A stretch of 53,312 nucleotides of DNA, taken from the NCBI GenBank assembly GCA_029881255.1, contig JAOUMY010000004.1, positions 1 through 53,312 of the forward strand, read 5' to 3'. The notes below the pieces were generated by a model. That model was not told the DNA's origin, ran no database searches, and saw nothing but the letters and a program-made list of their open reading frames with translations. Numbering within the stretch: the first letter of the stretch is position 1; each line of letters starts with the position of its first letter. A program made the translations under genes and the position numbers. Shown here in pieces: positions 40,822 to 51,190 of this stretch. This stretch comes from Gammaproteobacteria bacterium. GTDB lineage: Bacteria; Pseudomonadota; Gammaproteobacteria; S012-40.

Positions 40822-43686
40822 TTAATCGGATTTCTTTATGCCGATGGCTATTTGCTGAACTGCCTGATCCAGGGTTTCGAAGGTTTTAGGGAGCATTGCA
40901 TATTGCTGGTCATGAACGTAGAGCTCCATTTCTGCGGCGAGCTCTGACAATACATCGTATCCATACCCACCGCCGATACCTTTCAACTTGTGAAGAATAT
41001 CGCGGAGTTCATCCCAGCTTTTGTCTGCTATGGCCCGCTTGATCGTGCCAAGAATTGTCGGCAAACTATCGACAAATCTTTCTACCAAGTCCTGCATGTC
41101 AGGTTCTTCACGGAGAATGGTGGAAAACACAGGTTTCAAAACGACATTGCCTTGTTGTACAAGATAACCATCTAGTGTGTTATAGAGCCCATCCTTGTTA
41201 ATCGGCTTGGGGATGAAGGCATCAAAACCGGAGGCCAGGCAGCGTTTTTGATCATCAGCGGTGGCATTCGCCGTCATCGCAATTATAGGTTTGTCATATC
41301 CCTTTTCACGTAGTAATTGCGTTGCCTGGTATCCGTCCATTTCGGGCATTTGTATGTCCATGAGGATTACATCAAATTCACCGTCAATTGCCTTCTCGAC
41401 ACCGTCGCGTCCATTTCTCGCAAGTTCGGCAGAGAGTCCTGCTCGTCTCAAGAAATGCAGTGCAAGTTCCTGCAGGGCGGGCGTGTCTTCAACGATAAGT
41501 ATGCGACCCTGTAGTGTACGTTTGGTTTCTTGATTGCCATTCTCTTGTGTATATCCTGCGTCATATTGCTGAAGATAGCCGGCGTCATCGTGTATTTCAG
41601 CAGCTGAGATGGTTAGTGTGAAACAACTGCCTTTGCCTGGCGTGCTTTTCACAACGAGATCGCCACCCAACATACGCGCAAGTTGTCTGGAGAGTGGAAG
41701 TCCCAGTCCGGTCCCTCCATACTTGCGGGTTGTAGTTGAATCAGCCTGAGAGAATTTCTCGAAAATCTTGACGAGATGCGCATCTTCTATTCCTATGCCG
41801 GTATCTGATACAGCAAACGCAAGTTTTTCTGAGAACTTGTCGTGAGAAATGTGGATAGTAACACTACCCTCTTGTGTGAATTTGATGGAATTACTCAATA
41901 GATTAATGAGTATTTGTTTTAGTCGAGTAGGGTCTGTTTTCAAGCGTGCAGGGATGGGTGTATCAAACTCTATCGTGAATTTGAGCGACTTCGTGTTAGC
42001 TTGTTGCTGCATAACAGTGTAAATATCGGTGAGTAGACTGGCGACATCGGTTTCCAGAGATTCTATTTCCAGTTTGTTAGCTTCGATTTTGGAAATATCC
42101 AGCAGATCATTGATGATATCTTTCAAATGTGTACTGCTGCGAATGATGGTGTTGATGAACTTTTTTCGCTCTACATCACTAATGCCAGAGTCGAGTAGCG
42201 AGTCTGCATAGCCAATGATAGCGGTCAATGGCGTGCGCATTTCGTGACTCATATTGGCGAGGAATTCGCTCTTGGCCTGACTCGCAGCCATGGCGTCATC
42301 CTTAGCGACCGCAAGTTCACGGGTACGACTTTCGACCATCTCCTCAAGACGCGTGCGATGCTCTCTCAATTCGGCTTCGATGCGTTTGTTGTAGGTGATA
42401 TCCGTGCCATAAACATAAACACTATTCAGTGCTGGTGCAAAAAGAACGCTATAAATGACATCGCCGCAATCGATTTCCAGTCTCTCGGGGTCTCCGCTTT
42501 CAATCGTCTTGGTAACAACAGCTAAAATATCATCCGGCACGATATCACCGACGTTTATATTCCAGTGGAATAGCAAAATATCTGTGCGTGAATTGGCGTA
42601 GGATAACTTTCCATTTTTCTCAATTTTAAGTACGGCATTCCAGGTTTCCTCTGGAAATCTTGCCAGTTCGCGTATCTGCTTTTCCTGTTCAAGCCGCTGT
42701 GAAATGTCGTGGATACTTCCAATGAATATGATCTGATCGTTTAGCATCATTTCCGTAACGGCAAGATCGATAGGAATCATATTGCCGCTTTTTTGCTTGA
42801 GTTGAAGCTCACGACGCATATTGACAACGCGACTCTTGGCGTAACGGCTGCCGGGCACCATGTACGATGAGTGTCGTGAACTATGTGTGCTGTCCATGAG
42901 TATCTCGACGGGCTTTCCAGTAAGCTCTTCATTAGAATAGCCGGAAATTCTCTCGATAGTCTTATTGGCCAGTAGGATTGTGCCATGTATATCGGTGGTG
43001 ATGATGCCGTCGTAGACATTGTTTAATATATTCTTTAAGTATGTCTCTCCATCCTTAGCCTTTTTTTCAAGACGTTTATTGTCTGTAATGTCTGTGATCA
43101 AAATAAGATCATTGCTGTTTCGTTTGAGAAATTGAATATTTAGCCAACGATCCTTTGGCGGAAAGTAAATGGTTGTACGATTGTTGTTTTGATTTTTATC
43201 AAAGTTGTTTAGCGGTTTGTACAATCCACTCATCAGTTCAGGAATCGCGTCCCAAATAAGGATTCCTTGTTGTGAGGATAGATCGACACCGAAAAATTCA
43301 TCGCACGCCTTATTGCCGCTTAGCAGTCGATGGGATTTGTCTAGTAGAAGAATTCCGTTTTCCTTTAGTTCCCGATCGGACAGATAGACAGCTGTGTCGC
43401 TCAGTCGTGATATGGTAACAGAGAACATGTTCACTGATGGCTGAAAGGTAAACTCTATATTTAGAAGTTGGTCTTTAAAGTCGACGGATGTTTCCAGGAA
43501 CGAGGATTCGGGTGAGGCAAGCCATTTCAATACATTCTTTGGCAAGTTAAACAGATCTGTTATCGAAGCACTGTCTGTGATTTCTGTGTGTACAGGACTG
43601 CTCTGATCTATTTGAAAATCGACAATATTGAGACTTCTATCAAGAAGAAGTATAGACTTGTCATTCCGTTGTTGAAGCTCGGTCAT
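40822..43686 (-). CDS. Hybrid sensor kinase with PAS domains, receiver and HPt
   Basis: About 954 aa and no membrane helix. Order: a short N-terminal region; three PAS-type domains (one around [20 protein letters not shown], one with PAC-like [17 protein letters not shown]); coiled coil; kinase core with H-box [21 protein letters not shown]1 [12 protein letters not shown] and G2 [18 protein letters not shown]; receiver domain with [16 protein letters not shown]; and a C-terminal HPt with [13 protein letters not shown] (phospho His). So it is a full phosphorelay in one protein. It starts 4 bp after the response regulator stop; MTELQQRND at 43686 is the natural start. Confidence 0.93.
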   Translation of the reverse strand: MTELQQRNDKSILLLDRSLNIVDFQIDQSSPVHTEITDSASITDLFNLPKNVLKWLASPESSFLETSVDFKDQLLNIEFTFQPSVNMFSVTISRLSDTAVYLSDRELKENGILLLDKSHRLLSGNKACDEFFGVDLSSQQGILIWDAIPELMSGLYKPLNNFDKNQNNNRTTIYFPPKDRWLNIQFLKRNSNDLILITDITDNKRLEKKAKDGETYLKNILNNVYDGIITTDIHGTILLANKTIERISGYSNEELTGKPVEILMDSTHSSRHSSYMVPGSRYAKSRVVNMRRELQLKQKSGNMIPIDLAVTEMMLNDQIIFIGSIHDISQRLEQEKQIRELARFPEETWNAVLKIEKNGKLSYANSRTDILLFHWNINVGDIVPDDILAVVTKTIESGDPERLEIDCGDVIYSVLFAPALNSVYVYGTDITYNKRIEAELREHRTRLEEMVESRTRELAVAKDDAMAASQAKSEFLANMSHEMRTPLTAIIGYADSLLDSGISDVERKKFINTIIRSSTHLKDIINDLLDISKIEANKLEIESLETDVASLLTDIYTVMQQQANTKSLKFTIEFDTPIPARLKTDPTRLKQILINLLSNSIKFTQEGSVTIHISHDKFSEKLAFAVSDTGIGIEDAHLVKIFEKFSQADSTTTRKYGGTGLGLPLSRQLARMLGGDLVVKSTPGKGSCFTLTISAAEIHDDAGYLQQYDAGYTQENGNQETKRTLQGRILIVEDTPALQELALHFLRRAGLSAELARNGRDGVEKAIDGEFDVILMDIQMPEMDGYQATQLLREKGYDKPIIAMTANATADDQKRCLASGFDAFIPKPINKDGLYNTLDGYLVQQGNVVLKPVFSTILREEPDMQDLVERFVDSLPTILGTIKRAIADKSWDELRDILHKLKGIGGGYGYDVLSELAAEMELYVHDQQYAMLPKTFETLDQAVQQIAIGIKKSD

Positions 43687-43690
43687 GGAT

Positions 43691-44833
43691 TTAATCTTTG
43701 CTGTCGGCACCCAGGCTGCGTTCGATTTGCTGGGTGATCGCATGAAACCTATCTTCGATGGCACGGCCACGGTCATAGATGCCATTCATTCTGTCCGAGG
43801 TATCGGTAACCAGTCTCAGCAATCTTTTTTCCTGGTCTTCCGTTAAATCCGCCGTCAGAAATTCTTCTTCTACGCGAATAATCAAGGCTTCGAAGACTTG
43901 AGTGATTTCCAGTTTGTTGGCTTCTTGCGCCGTGCTTATGGCTTCAACTGCGTCATGTGTATTGTTTAGAAGTTCTACGAGGGCAACTTTTTGTTTAGAA
44001 AGTGAGATCGCATTTTGCAGGCTCTGAACCCGCGATGCCGCACCTTCGGCGAGCGTGGCTAGATGATCTTTGTATCGTCCGTATTTCAGACTGTCGTCAA
44101 TCGGCATGTTCTTGATCAGAACCGTCATCACTGGAAAATTAAACGCAGTTCGTGATTCGAAATCATAGATTCGTTTTGCGTCTTTAAGTTTGTATAGCAA
44201 CGTCGATTCTAGCGGTCTGACTACTCCACTGCTGTCGTAGTCCAGGTATTCGTTGTTTTCGATACGAATTTGTACCGCACTATTCAAACCGTATTCCTGA
44301 AGTGCCTTCATCAAAGTATCAGCAAGGTCGTCATAGGTATCGCAGCGAAAGCTTCGGGTAAAGAAGTTCAATACCACGCCAATTTCACCGGTATTGGTCA
44401 AGGCTTCCATAACCGCTTTTGTGGCATTAGACGTGTTGTTTTTCAGGGATTGCAATTTTTTGCCTAGCTTTACTGCGACCTCGACCTTTTTTTGCAGTTC
44501 ATTGGGCTGAAATGGTTTTACCAGATAGTCTTCGCCACCTGCTTCGTATCCCTCAATTCGTTCCTCAATGCTGTCCAGGCCAGAAACAAAGATAACTGGA
44601 ATGTCTTTGGTTTCAGGTGTGTCTTTAATGCGGCGACAAACCTCGTATCCGGTCATATTGGGCATTTTTACATCAAGAATGACGACATCGACTAACTTGT
44701 CTTTCAGATAGGCCAGGCATTTTTCGCCATTATCGACGTAGTCGAGCTGGTAGTTTTGTCTTAGGGCGCTTTTAACCAGATCAAAATTGAGGTCTTCATC
44801 GTCTACGACAAGTATGGTGGGTTTTTCGCTCAT
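43691..44833 (-). CDS. Response regulator with unusual C-terminal sensory-like domain
   Basis: 380 aa. Receiver domain at residues 1-125: [18 protein letters not shown], phospho Asp in [13 protein letters not shown] (about residue 53), Lys in [13 protein letters not shown] coiled coil ([20 protein letters not shown]) leads to a GAF-like domain ([35 protein letters not shown]) and a helical end ([20 protein letters not shown]). No DNA-binding or enzyme output is recognisable. It is coupled to the hybrid kinase downstream, which probably signals through its HPt to this or another regulator. Confidence 0.88.
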   Translation of the reverse strand: MSEKPTILVVDDEDLNFDLVKSALRQNYQLDYVDNGEKCLAYLKDKLVDVVILDVKMPNMTGYEVCRRIKDTPETKDIPVIFVSGLDSIEERIEGYEAGGEDYLVKPFQPNELQKKVEVAVKLGKKLQSLKNNTSNATKAVMEALTNTGEIGVVLNFFTRSFRCDTYDDLADTLMKALQEYGLNSAVQIRIENNEYLDYDSSGVVRPLESTLLYKLKDAKRIYDFESRTAFNFPVMTVLIKNMPIDDSLKYGRYKDHLATLAEGAASRVQSLQNAISLSKQKVALVELLNNTHDAVEAISTAQEANKLEITQVFEALIIRVEEEFLTADLTEDQEKRLLRLVTDTSDRMNGIYDRGRAIEDRFHAITQQIERSLGADSKD

Positions 44834-44950
44834 AACAGTCCAGTTCTATATGGTCAATGTAAACATCCACATAGGTTTTCGACCTCAACGGCAACATGCT
44901 TGAGTTTATGAGCAAAGAAGAAGCGGATTACGAGATAGAAAAACAGCCGA

Positions 44951-45901
44951 TTAGCTTTGTGCGCTCGCCAAGCCCGCATAGCTGCGTTTTGCGCGTTTTT
45001 CGGCGCTATCTATCCAGTGGCGAATTCGGTTCGAATCACCGAATTTGGAGTATTTACCCCAGGAGTTTAGTAATACGATGATGACCGGGCGTTCATTAAT
45101 GTTGGTATGCATAACCATGCAGTAACCAGCGTCTGCAATATAACCGGTTTTGCTAAGGTTGATATCCCAACTTTTCCTGCGAACTAACCGATTCGTATTG
45201 AAAAACTCTACTTTCCAGCCACTACGGTGGTCGATTACATAATCTTTGCCACTGGTCGTCATGTCGCGTATTAAAGGGTAGGAATAGGCGGCGTCGACGA
45301 TTTTCGCCAGTTCACTGGCTGTGGAGATATTGCCGCTATGTAAACCAGTGGAGTCAGTAAAATGCGTATTTTTCAACCCCAATGCATCGGCTTTGATATT
45401 CATTGCGGCTACAAAGGCTTTTTTGCCACCCGGAAATGTTCTGGCGAGTGCTGCCGCCGCGCGATTTTCTGAAGCGGCAAGGGCTATTAGTAACATGTCT
45501 TCCCGTGTAAGTTGTGTCCCATAGGAAAGACGCGACTTCGATCCGCGTAAACGATCTCTGTCAGCGCGCTTGATTTTCAAGATTTCATTCATCGGCAACT
45601 TTGAATCAAGAATGACCATCGCCGTCATGAGCTTGGTGAGCGAGGCTATGGGTCTTTTCTCATTGCTGTCCCGTTCAAAAAGTACCACTCCATCTCGTTG
45701 ATCCATGACGATGGCGGCACTAGAGCGTAGAAACAGTTTTTTGGGGTCCAGGTGTTCCGCCAGAAATTCGGCGGGAACATAAGTGCTGGAGCTTGTCGTT
45801 TCACTATTGAATTCATTGTCTGATACGCTCTCCGCGTAGGTATTCACGGTGAATACGAGCGAAAACAGCAACGAAAAACAAAAACGGTTAGTAAACGACA
45901 T
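44951..45901 (-). CDS. pbpG: D-alanyl-D-alanine endopeptidase (PBP7-like)
   Basis: 316 aa with a signal peptide (CFSLLFSLVFTVNTYA) and the low-molecular-weight penicillin-binding protein fold. Active-site motifs: SLTKLMTAMV (SxxK, Ser about residue 87), AASEN (SxN), and SKTGYIADAGYC (KTG). Segments AAIVMDQRDGVVLFERDSNE and NTHFTDSTGLHSGNISTA match PBP7/PbpG. It cleaves peptidoglycan crosslinks in the periplasm and is complete. Two adjacent ATGs exist (45904, 45901); GGAG fits 45901 best. Confidence 0.9.
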   Translation of the reverse strand: MSFTNRFCFSLLFSLVFTVNTYAESVSDNEFNSETTSSSTYVPAEFLAEHLDPKKLFLRSSAAIVMDQRDGVVLFERDSNEKRPIASLTKLMTAMVILDSKLPMNEILKIKRADRDRLRGSKSRLSYGTQLTREDMLLIALAASENRAAAALARTFPGGKKAFVAAMNIKADALGLKNTHFTDSTGLHSGNISTASELAKIVDAAYSYPLIRDMTTSGKDYVIDHRSGWKVEFFNTNRLVRRKSWDINLSKTGYIADAGYCMVMHTNINERPVIIVLLNSWGKYSKFGDSNRIRHWIDSAEKRAKRSYAGLASAQS

Positions 45902-46168
45902 CATTTCTCCACAAAAACCAGAATTAAAGGGACACTATTCTATGGGAATACAAGGATCATTCCAGCATTTTTTTATGTCCAAATTAATTCGACAAGAATT
46001 GGGAAATTATTTAGTTTTTTTCGGCCAAAAAAACTGATTTTTATAGGATACTCTTGTTTGTTATTATCTAACATATTGATTTTAATGGATGTGCGTTGAG
46101 CTGGAAGTTGGTAACGGTGTGACTATTGCTTCTGACTCGATACAGAAAGGCAAAAGGAGCCAGCCGCA

Positions 46169-47866
46169 GTGTCGATTTTTCGAATTTTGACTGGATTTGC
46201 CATCTTTGCGGCTGTGTTATCCCTATTCGCAATATTTGGATCTCAGCAGTCCGGGGTGTGGTATAGCGTGGTTCCCCCGCTGGCGGGGGTGGTTCTGGCC
46301 TTTGTCACACGTCGTTTGCTGTGGAGTCTATTGGCGGCGATGCTGTTGGGGGCATTGCTGGTCGCGATTGAGCAAGGTGAGACTGCGTCTACGTTTTTTC
46401 CGACAGGCATAGGGCTGGCGTTTACCTACGCCTATAAGGCATTACTCGACCCGTGGAGCCTGAAAATTCTGGGCTTCGTCTTTTGTATTCTTTCGATGAT
46501 TTCCGTGATCATTTTGTCAGGCGGTCTGAAAGGCATTGTGACTTATCTGCAGCGGTATTCTCATGGCGCGCGTTCAAGTCAGTTAATGACGGCGGTGCTA
46601 GGGTTGTTAGTGTTTATTGATGACTATGCAAACACCATGATAGTCGGATCGGCCATGCGGCCAGTCACAGACAGTCATCGCGTTAGTCGAGAAAAACTGG
46701 CCTTTATTATTGATGCGACGAGCGCGCCGGTAGCGGGTCTGGCGGTCATCAGCACCTGGATCGGATACGAAACAGGACTGTTTACCAAAGTGTCTGAGTC
46801 TTTGCAGATAGGGCTTGATGGCTACAGTATGTTTTTTGATGCGCTGGCCTTTCGTTTTTATTGCGTATTGATGTTGTTGTTCGTCTTTCTGAATATCATT
46901 ATGCAGCGTGAGTTTGGCGCAATGCATCGGATCTCGTCTTCGTCTCTCGGCTCCAATAGTGTTTCGCCTCAAATTGTCCAACATAGTCATTCCGGGTTCT
47001 CAATGGTAGACGCTTCGGCAGACGCGCGAATTTCGGCCTGGAGCGCTATTTTGCCTCTGGGCTTGATGATGTTCACGTTGTTAGGTGGCTTGTGGATAGA
47101 TGGAAAAGGGCTAAGTCTGTTTCAACAAAGTCTATTTGCACCGCTATTGCCCTGGATGTGGATGGACGTGATAACGCAGGCTAAAAACAGCAGTACAATT
47201 CTATTACTATCGGCGAGCGTTGGATTGATCGCTGCCGCGGCTTGCGCGACTTTTATCGCGCACGTTTCCTGGGCCGCGATAGCACGCGCTGCCTATGTTG
47301 GTGTGAGAAGCAGTTTGCTGCCCGTGGGAATACTCGTGTTAGCCTGGTCGTTGAAATCTGCGTGTGACGCGCTGGGCACAGGAGAGTTTTTGGCACACAG
47401 CATTGGACAAGTGTTGCAGCCTTTTTGGTTTCCGTTATTGTTGTTTGCGGCAGCCGCGTTGACTTCGTTTGGAACAGGAACGAGTTGGGGAACCATGGCG
47501 ATTTTGATTCCCACGGCCATACCTGTTGCCTACGCACTGGATGGAAACCAGTACGGATTAATTACTATGATTAGCTTGGGGGCTGTGCTGGACGGTGCAA
47601 TCTTTGGCGATCATTGCTCACCGATTTCCGATACAACGATTATGAGTTCAATAGCCAGTGGGTGTGATCATCTGGAACACGTGCGCACACAGATACCTTA
47701 TAGTTTGACGGTTGCTCTCACGGCAGCCCTATGTGGTTATATACCAGTTGCTTTGGAATTCTCGCCACTGCTGTCCTATGTGACAGGCTTTTTTGTACTT
47801 TGGGCGATATTGTATTTCTCTCCCCGTGCGTATTCCCGGGTAGGGGCTAGTCCTGATAACGGCTAA
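46169..47866 (+). CDS. NhaC-family Na+/H+ antiporter
   Basis: 565 aa with about 12 membrane helices. Family patterns include LLVFIDDYANTMIVGSAMRP (about residues 145-164), SAPVAGLAVISTWIGYETGL, AALTSFGTGTSWGTMAILIP and GAVLDGAIFGDHCSPISDTT, all typical of NhaC-type antiporters. It exchanges Na+ for protons or transports an organic anion; the exact ion is unclear. GTG at 46169 has AGGAG 9 nt upstream. The last 20 bp overlap the convergent HD-GYP gene. Confidence 0.9.
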   Translation: MSIFRILTGFAIFAAVLSLFAIFGSQQSGVWYSVVPPLAGVVLAFVTRRLLWSLLAAMLLGALLVAIEQGETASTFFPTGIGLAFTYAYKALLDPWSLKILGFVFCILSMISVIILSGGLKGIVTYLQRYSHGARSSQLMTAVLGLLVFIDDYANTMIVGSAMRPVTDSHRVSREKLAFIIDATSAPVAGLAVISTWIGYETGLFTKVSESLQIGLDGYSMFFDALAFRFYCVLMLLFVFLNIIMQREFGAMHRISSSSLGSNSVSPQIVQHSHSGFSMVDASADARISAWSAILPLGLMMFTLLGGLWIDGKGLSLFQQSLFAPLLPWMWMDVITQAKNSSTILLLSASVGLIAAAACATFIAHVSWAAIARAAYVGVRSSLLPVGILVLAWSLKSACDALGTGEFLAHSIGQVLQPFWFPLLLFAAAALTSFGTGTSWGTMAILIPTAIPVAYALDGNQYGLITMISLGAVLDGAIFGDHCSPISDTTIMSSIASGCDHLEHVRTQIPYSLTVALTAALCGYIPVALEFSPLLSYVTGFFVLWAILYFSPRAYSRVGASPDNG

Positions 47867-49601
47867 AAATGGAATCAAACTGGTCCTGCACTCTGAGAAA
47901 AGCCTCCAGTATTTGCGGATCAAAATGATGAGGCTTGGTGCGTTCATCACCATTGCAGATAATGTGCACCGCTTCATTATGACTCATTGCATCTTTATAC
48001 ACACGACGCTGGCGCAAGGCATCATAGACATCGACGATGGCGACTATTCTGGCGGCAAGCGGGATTTCTTCGCCAGAAAGTCCGCAGGGATAGCCACTCC
48101 CATCAAATTTTTCGTGATGATAACGCGCAATTTCTGCTGCCATTTTCAAGCGCGGTGAATTTCCTAAAATTCGCGCGCCAGCGATAGTGTGTTGTTTCAT
48201 GACATTGTATTCGTCTTCATTGAGTATGCCGGGCTTTTTCAGAATATTGGCTGGCGTGTGGATCTTTCCAACATCATGCATTTGCGCGGAGTAGGCAATT
48301 GTGTTGACGAAGTTGTCCGGTTGATTGAGTTCGCGTGCGAGAACACGACAGTATTCATTTATACGGTTGATATGGGAGCCGGTGTCCTGGTCATTGGTTT
48401 CCGAAGCGCGGGCCAGTGCTTCAATGGCATAAATAAAGGCTTCTTCAGTTGCCTTGTTTTCAAGGGAAATACGCAATAGGGCATTGGAGTATATCGCCAG
48501 GGTTTTAAGCACCATGGCATCGAACTGATTGATTCGATCGCCTTCGTAAAACGCAATAATAGCGACATGACCACTTCGGTACATCGCATACCGATGAACA
48601 TTTCCTGTAAATTCCCTTATTTTGGGATCGATGTCTTGTTGAAACTCTTCGGGTGTCTGTTGGCTGTCTTCGATATTGAAGTAGACGGCGTTTTGTTGCC
48701 GCTGTTCATTTGAGGGCAAGGGTTTCCACAAAGTTTCAAATATGTCGGCGCTGATTTTTACGGCATCTTCCTCGCCGAAATAGATATGGCCCACAAAGGC
48801 GTCATTTTTGCTGAGTGAGGCGAGATATACAAATTTCGGCGTAGCCGCGTTGCCCATATGATCATTGTGTAGAAAGGTTTTTACAATCTGGGTGAAATGG
48901 TCCTCCAGATTAAAACTCAGTGGATCGTATTCATTGAAAATCTGGTCCACTAGTTCACTCATCTCGCGTATCAGATTCTGGCTGTCGTGCAGGCGGCGCT
49001 CAATACCACGTCGATGAGTGATATCTCTCCCAGCAATAAAAACAGCATCCAGATTGGGCGCGCTATTGATGGTGTAGTCAATGACATGGCCTTCGATATG
49101 ATGTTCTATACCGAGTTTGTTTTTGTTGTTCCGTATTGCCGAACCGATAATTTCAGCAAACTCTGCCGGCAAGAGTCGATTAGCATCCTGGACCGAAATC
49201 GAAGTGTCATTGAGAAATTGTCTGGCTGCCGGATTGATATATTCAATATGGCCACTAAGACTGGTCTTGATCACAATGTCTGGATTCAGTTCCGGAAATA
49301 TTGCCAGTGAGTTTTGTTGGCGTATGGCTATCACCTTGCGACCAGATACGATCACCAAAAGGGGAATCAAAAAGGGTAGTATAATTTCCCCCATGACAAT
49401 GACTGGGCTTTTGCCAAGCGATTGGGACAGACTTAGTAAATAGTTGGCGCCCGAATTCCATTGGTAATTAAATGCTTTTAGAAAGTGTATAAACAGGGCG
49501 ATGGCAATTGCAACGAACAGGGGGCGTGCGAAAAGATAGCGCAAAAGCGCTTCGGGTTGTTCGAACAGTCCAGTCTGTTGCGTGGCTCTCTTAAGAAACA
49601 T
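47847..49601 (-). CDS. HD-GYP domain protein with PAS, likely cyclic-di-GMP phosphodiesterase
   Basis: 584 aa: two membrane helices (about residues 28-43 and 68-86), a PAS-like domain (LSGHIEYINPAARQFLND), a GAF-like middle and a C-terminal HD-GYP domain. Metal motifs are SAQMHDVGKIHTPANILKKP (HD at about 448-449), HHEKFDGSGYPCGLSGEEIP and RIVAIVDVYDALRQRR. The GYP motif is intact (GYP), so it should degrade cyclic-di-GMP. With the PilZ-like protein at 52.5 kb it suggests local c-di-GMP signalling, though not in one operon. Confidence 0.9.
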   Translation of the reverse strand: MFLKRATQQTGLFEQPEALLRYLFARPLFVAIAIALFIHFLKAFNYQWNSGANYLLSLSQSLGKSPVIVMGEIILPFLIPLLVIVSGRKVIAIRQQNSLAIFPELNPDIVIKTSLSGHIEYINPAARQFLNDTSISVQDANRLLPAEFAEIIGSAIRNNKNKLGIEHHIEGHVIDYTINSAPNLDAVFIAGRDITHRRGIERRLHDSQNLIREMSELVDQIFNEYDPLSFNLEDHFTQIVKTFLHNDHMGNAATPKFVYLASLSKNDAFVGHIYFGEEDAVKISADIFETLWKPLPSNEQRQQNAVYFNIEDSQQTPEEFQQDIDPKIREFTGNVHRYAMYRSGHVAIIAFYEGDRINQFDAMVLKTLAIYSNALLRISLENKATEEAFIYAIEALARASETNDQDTGSHINRINEYCRVLARELNQPDNFVNTIAYSAQMHDVGKIHTPANILKKPGILNEDEYNVMKQHTIAGARILGNSPRLKMAAEIARYHHEKFDGSGYPCGLSGEEIPLAARIVAIVDVYDALRQRRVYKDAMSHNEAVHIICNGDERTKPHHFDPQILEAFLRVQDQFDSIFSRYQD

Positions 49602-49716
49602 TGCAGATCTTGTTGAAATAAGTTAGAAATCTTCGGCCCTGGTGAGACAGTTCAGGCTATCGTCTGAGAGTTAATTTATCTTGAATGATGCCAGGTGGTT
49701 TCGGTATGGGGAGGTA

Positions 49717-50166
49717 ATGAAAAACATGCAGGTCATTTTTGAAGAACTTAGTATTGGTACAGATCATCGTCTTCAATTTATTGATATTGGAGCAGCCATT
49801 CAGCAGGCCGTGCATAAATCAGGTGTCAGGCAGGGCATGGTCTCTGTTCAAGGCTTGCATACCACGACCGCAATTACCATCAATGAAAACGAGTCACGAC
49901 TTATGCAGGATATCGAAAAGTTTGTAGAGAGAATTGCCCCGAGCGATGCGCATTATTTGCACAACGATATTCATCTACGCGACTGCCCACCGGATGAACC
50001 GGAAAATGCTCATGCCCATTTGCTAGCCATGATGTTTGGCAATAGCGAATCGTTGGCCGTTACCAATGGAAAAATTGTGCTTGGTAAATGGCAGTCTATA
50101 TTCCTTGTTGAACTGGATGGTCCAAGACGGCGTTCAGTTGCAGTACAGATTCTGGGGAGTCAGTAG
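49717..50166 (+). CDS. yjbQ: YjbQ-family (UPF0047) protein
   Basis: 149 aa. Matches the YjbQ family: SVQGLHTTTAITINENESRL (about residues 44-63), DAHYLHNDIHLRDCPPDEPE, NAHAHLLAMMFGNSESLAVT and LGKWQSIFLVELDGPRRRSV. The His and Asp/Glu residues form the metal site of the trimer; some members have thiamin-phosphate-synthase activity in vitro. The physiological role is unclear. GGGGAGGTA directly precedes the ATG at 49717; ATG 49726 is also possible given spacing. Confidence 0.9.
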   Translation: MKNMQVIFEELSIGTDHRLQFIDIGAAIQQAVHKSGVRQGMVSVQGLHTTTAITINENESRLMQDIEKFVERIAPSDAHYLHNDIHLRDCPPDEPENAHAHLLAMMFGNSESLAVTNGKIVLGKWQSIFLVELDGPRRRSVAVQILGSQ

Positions 50167-50173
50167 GAAGGAA

Positions 50174-50202
50174 GGGGCTTTTCTCGGTTGGGAAAAAGCC
50201 CC
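50174..50202. terminator. Hairpin between convergent yjbQ and cytochrome c5 genes
   Basis: GGGGCTTTT (50174-50182) pairs with AAAAGCCCC (50194-50202) around an 11-nt loop. No long T-run follows on either side, so termination strength is uncertain, but the position between two stop codons suits a bidirectional terminator. Confidence 0.45.
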
Positions 50203-50210
50203 GTTCAAAT

Positions 50211-50534
50211 CTATTTAGAGGAGCTAACCATATACTTTACGGCTGCTGTAACGTCTGCATCGCTTAAAGATGGGTTACCGCCTTTTGGAGGCATAAATCC
50301 CTTCGCGCCTTGTACTCCGTTGATCGCGTTCTTAACCAATGCGTCTTCACCCTTGGCTATACGTTCCTTCCATGATGCTGTGTCACCGACTTTCGGCGCA
50401 CCTGCCATTCCAGTACCGTGACACATTTTGCATGCCTTGTCATAAACCGCGTTGCCATCCGCCAAGACATTGCTGGAAACGACTGCCAGTGCTAGTGCAC
50501 CGGATAGGGCACAAACTAAATTCCGTATTTTCAT
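50211..50534 (-). CDS. Periplasmic cytochrome c5-like protein
   Basis: 107 aa with a signal peptide (IRNLVCALSGALALAVVSSNVLA in part) and a single heme site KACKMCHGTGMAGAPKVGD (CKMCH) with the axial Met in GAKGFMPPKGGNPSLSDADV. It is a soluble class I electron carrier of the c5 type, which can pass electrons to terminal oxidases or other periplasmic acceptors. Length and the Met loop are normal. Single gene. Confidence 0.92.
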   Translation of the reverse strand: MKIRNLVCALSGALALAVVSSNVLADGNAVYDKACKMCHGTGMAGAPKVGDTASWKERIAKGEDALVKNAINGVQGAKGFMPPKGGNPSLSDADVTAAVKYMVSSSK

Positions 50535-50742
50535 CGACCCACCTCACTATTTTCAACTCTCGATTTGACTATAGATCAAATCAACAAGACAGGAAAGGAC
50601 TTTATTTTTCTGAATGATTTGCACAGGTATTCCTTTCCAGTTTTAGGAAAATAATGACGTATTATTTCGATCTTGCAGACTAAACAATAATCCCCAATTA
50701 TGGTTACAATTTGGCGAGTAATTTTCAGGGGGGTCAATTGGT

Positions 50743-51174
50743 ATGACTGATTCACTTCATATCGTCTGTCCGCATTGCGAAGCTGTCAACCGCATCGCAT
50801 CGAGCCGGTTAATGGACGCACCGAAATGTGGAAAGTGTCACAAGGAGTTGTTCTTAGGACAGGTTCTGGAGTTAAACACGGCGCGTTTTCAGCAGCATCT
50901 GCAACGTAGCGATATTCCAATCCTGGTAGATTTTTGGGCTCCCTGGTGTGGACCATGTAAAATGATGGCGCCACAATTTCAACAAGCAGCAGCGCTGCTC
51001 GAACCCAAGTTGAGGCTGGTCAAAGTCAATACAGAGGTCGAGCAGGCCTTATCGGCAAAGTTTTCAATCCGAAGTATTCCCACATTGGTGCTATTTAAAG
51101 GGGGGAGGGAAGTGGCGAGACAGGCCGGTGCAATGGGGACATCAGATATAGTGAATTGGGCGCGAAGCCACTAA
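50743..51174 (+). CDS. trxC: Thioredoxin 2
   Basis: 143 aa. An N-terminal zinc finger (VCPHCEAVNRIASS, then APKCGKCHKELF) marks thioredoxin 2; the thioredoxin domain has VDFWAPWCGPCKMMAPQFQQ (WCGPC about residues 70-74) and SIPTLVLFKGGREV with the cis-Pro. It is a cytosolic disulfide reductase tuned to oxidative stress in known examples. Followed 16 bp later by the radical SAM gene on the same strand. Confidence 0.93.
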   Translation: MTDSLHIVCPHCEAVNRIASSRLMDAPKCGKCHKELFLGQVLELNTARFQQHLQRSDIPILVDFWAPWCGPCKMMAPQFQQAAALLEPKLRLVKVNTEVEQALSAKFSIRSIPTLVLFKGGREVARQAGAMGTSDIVNWARSH

Positions 51175-51190
51175 GTCGGTTTACCGGGAA

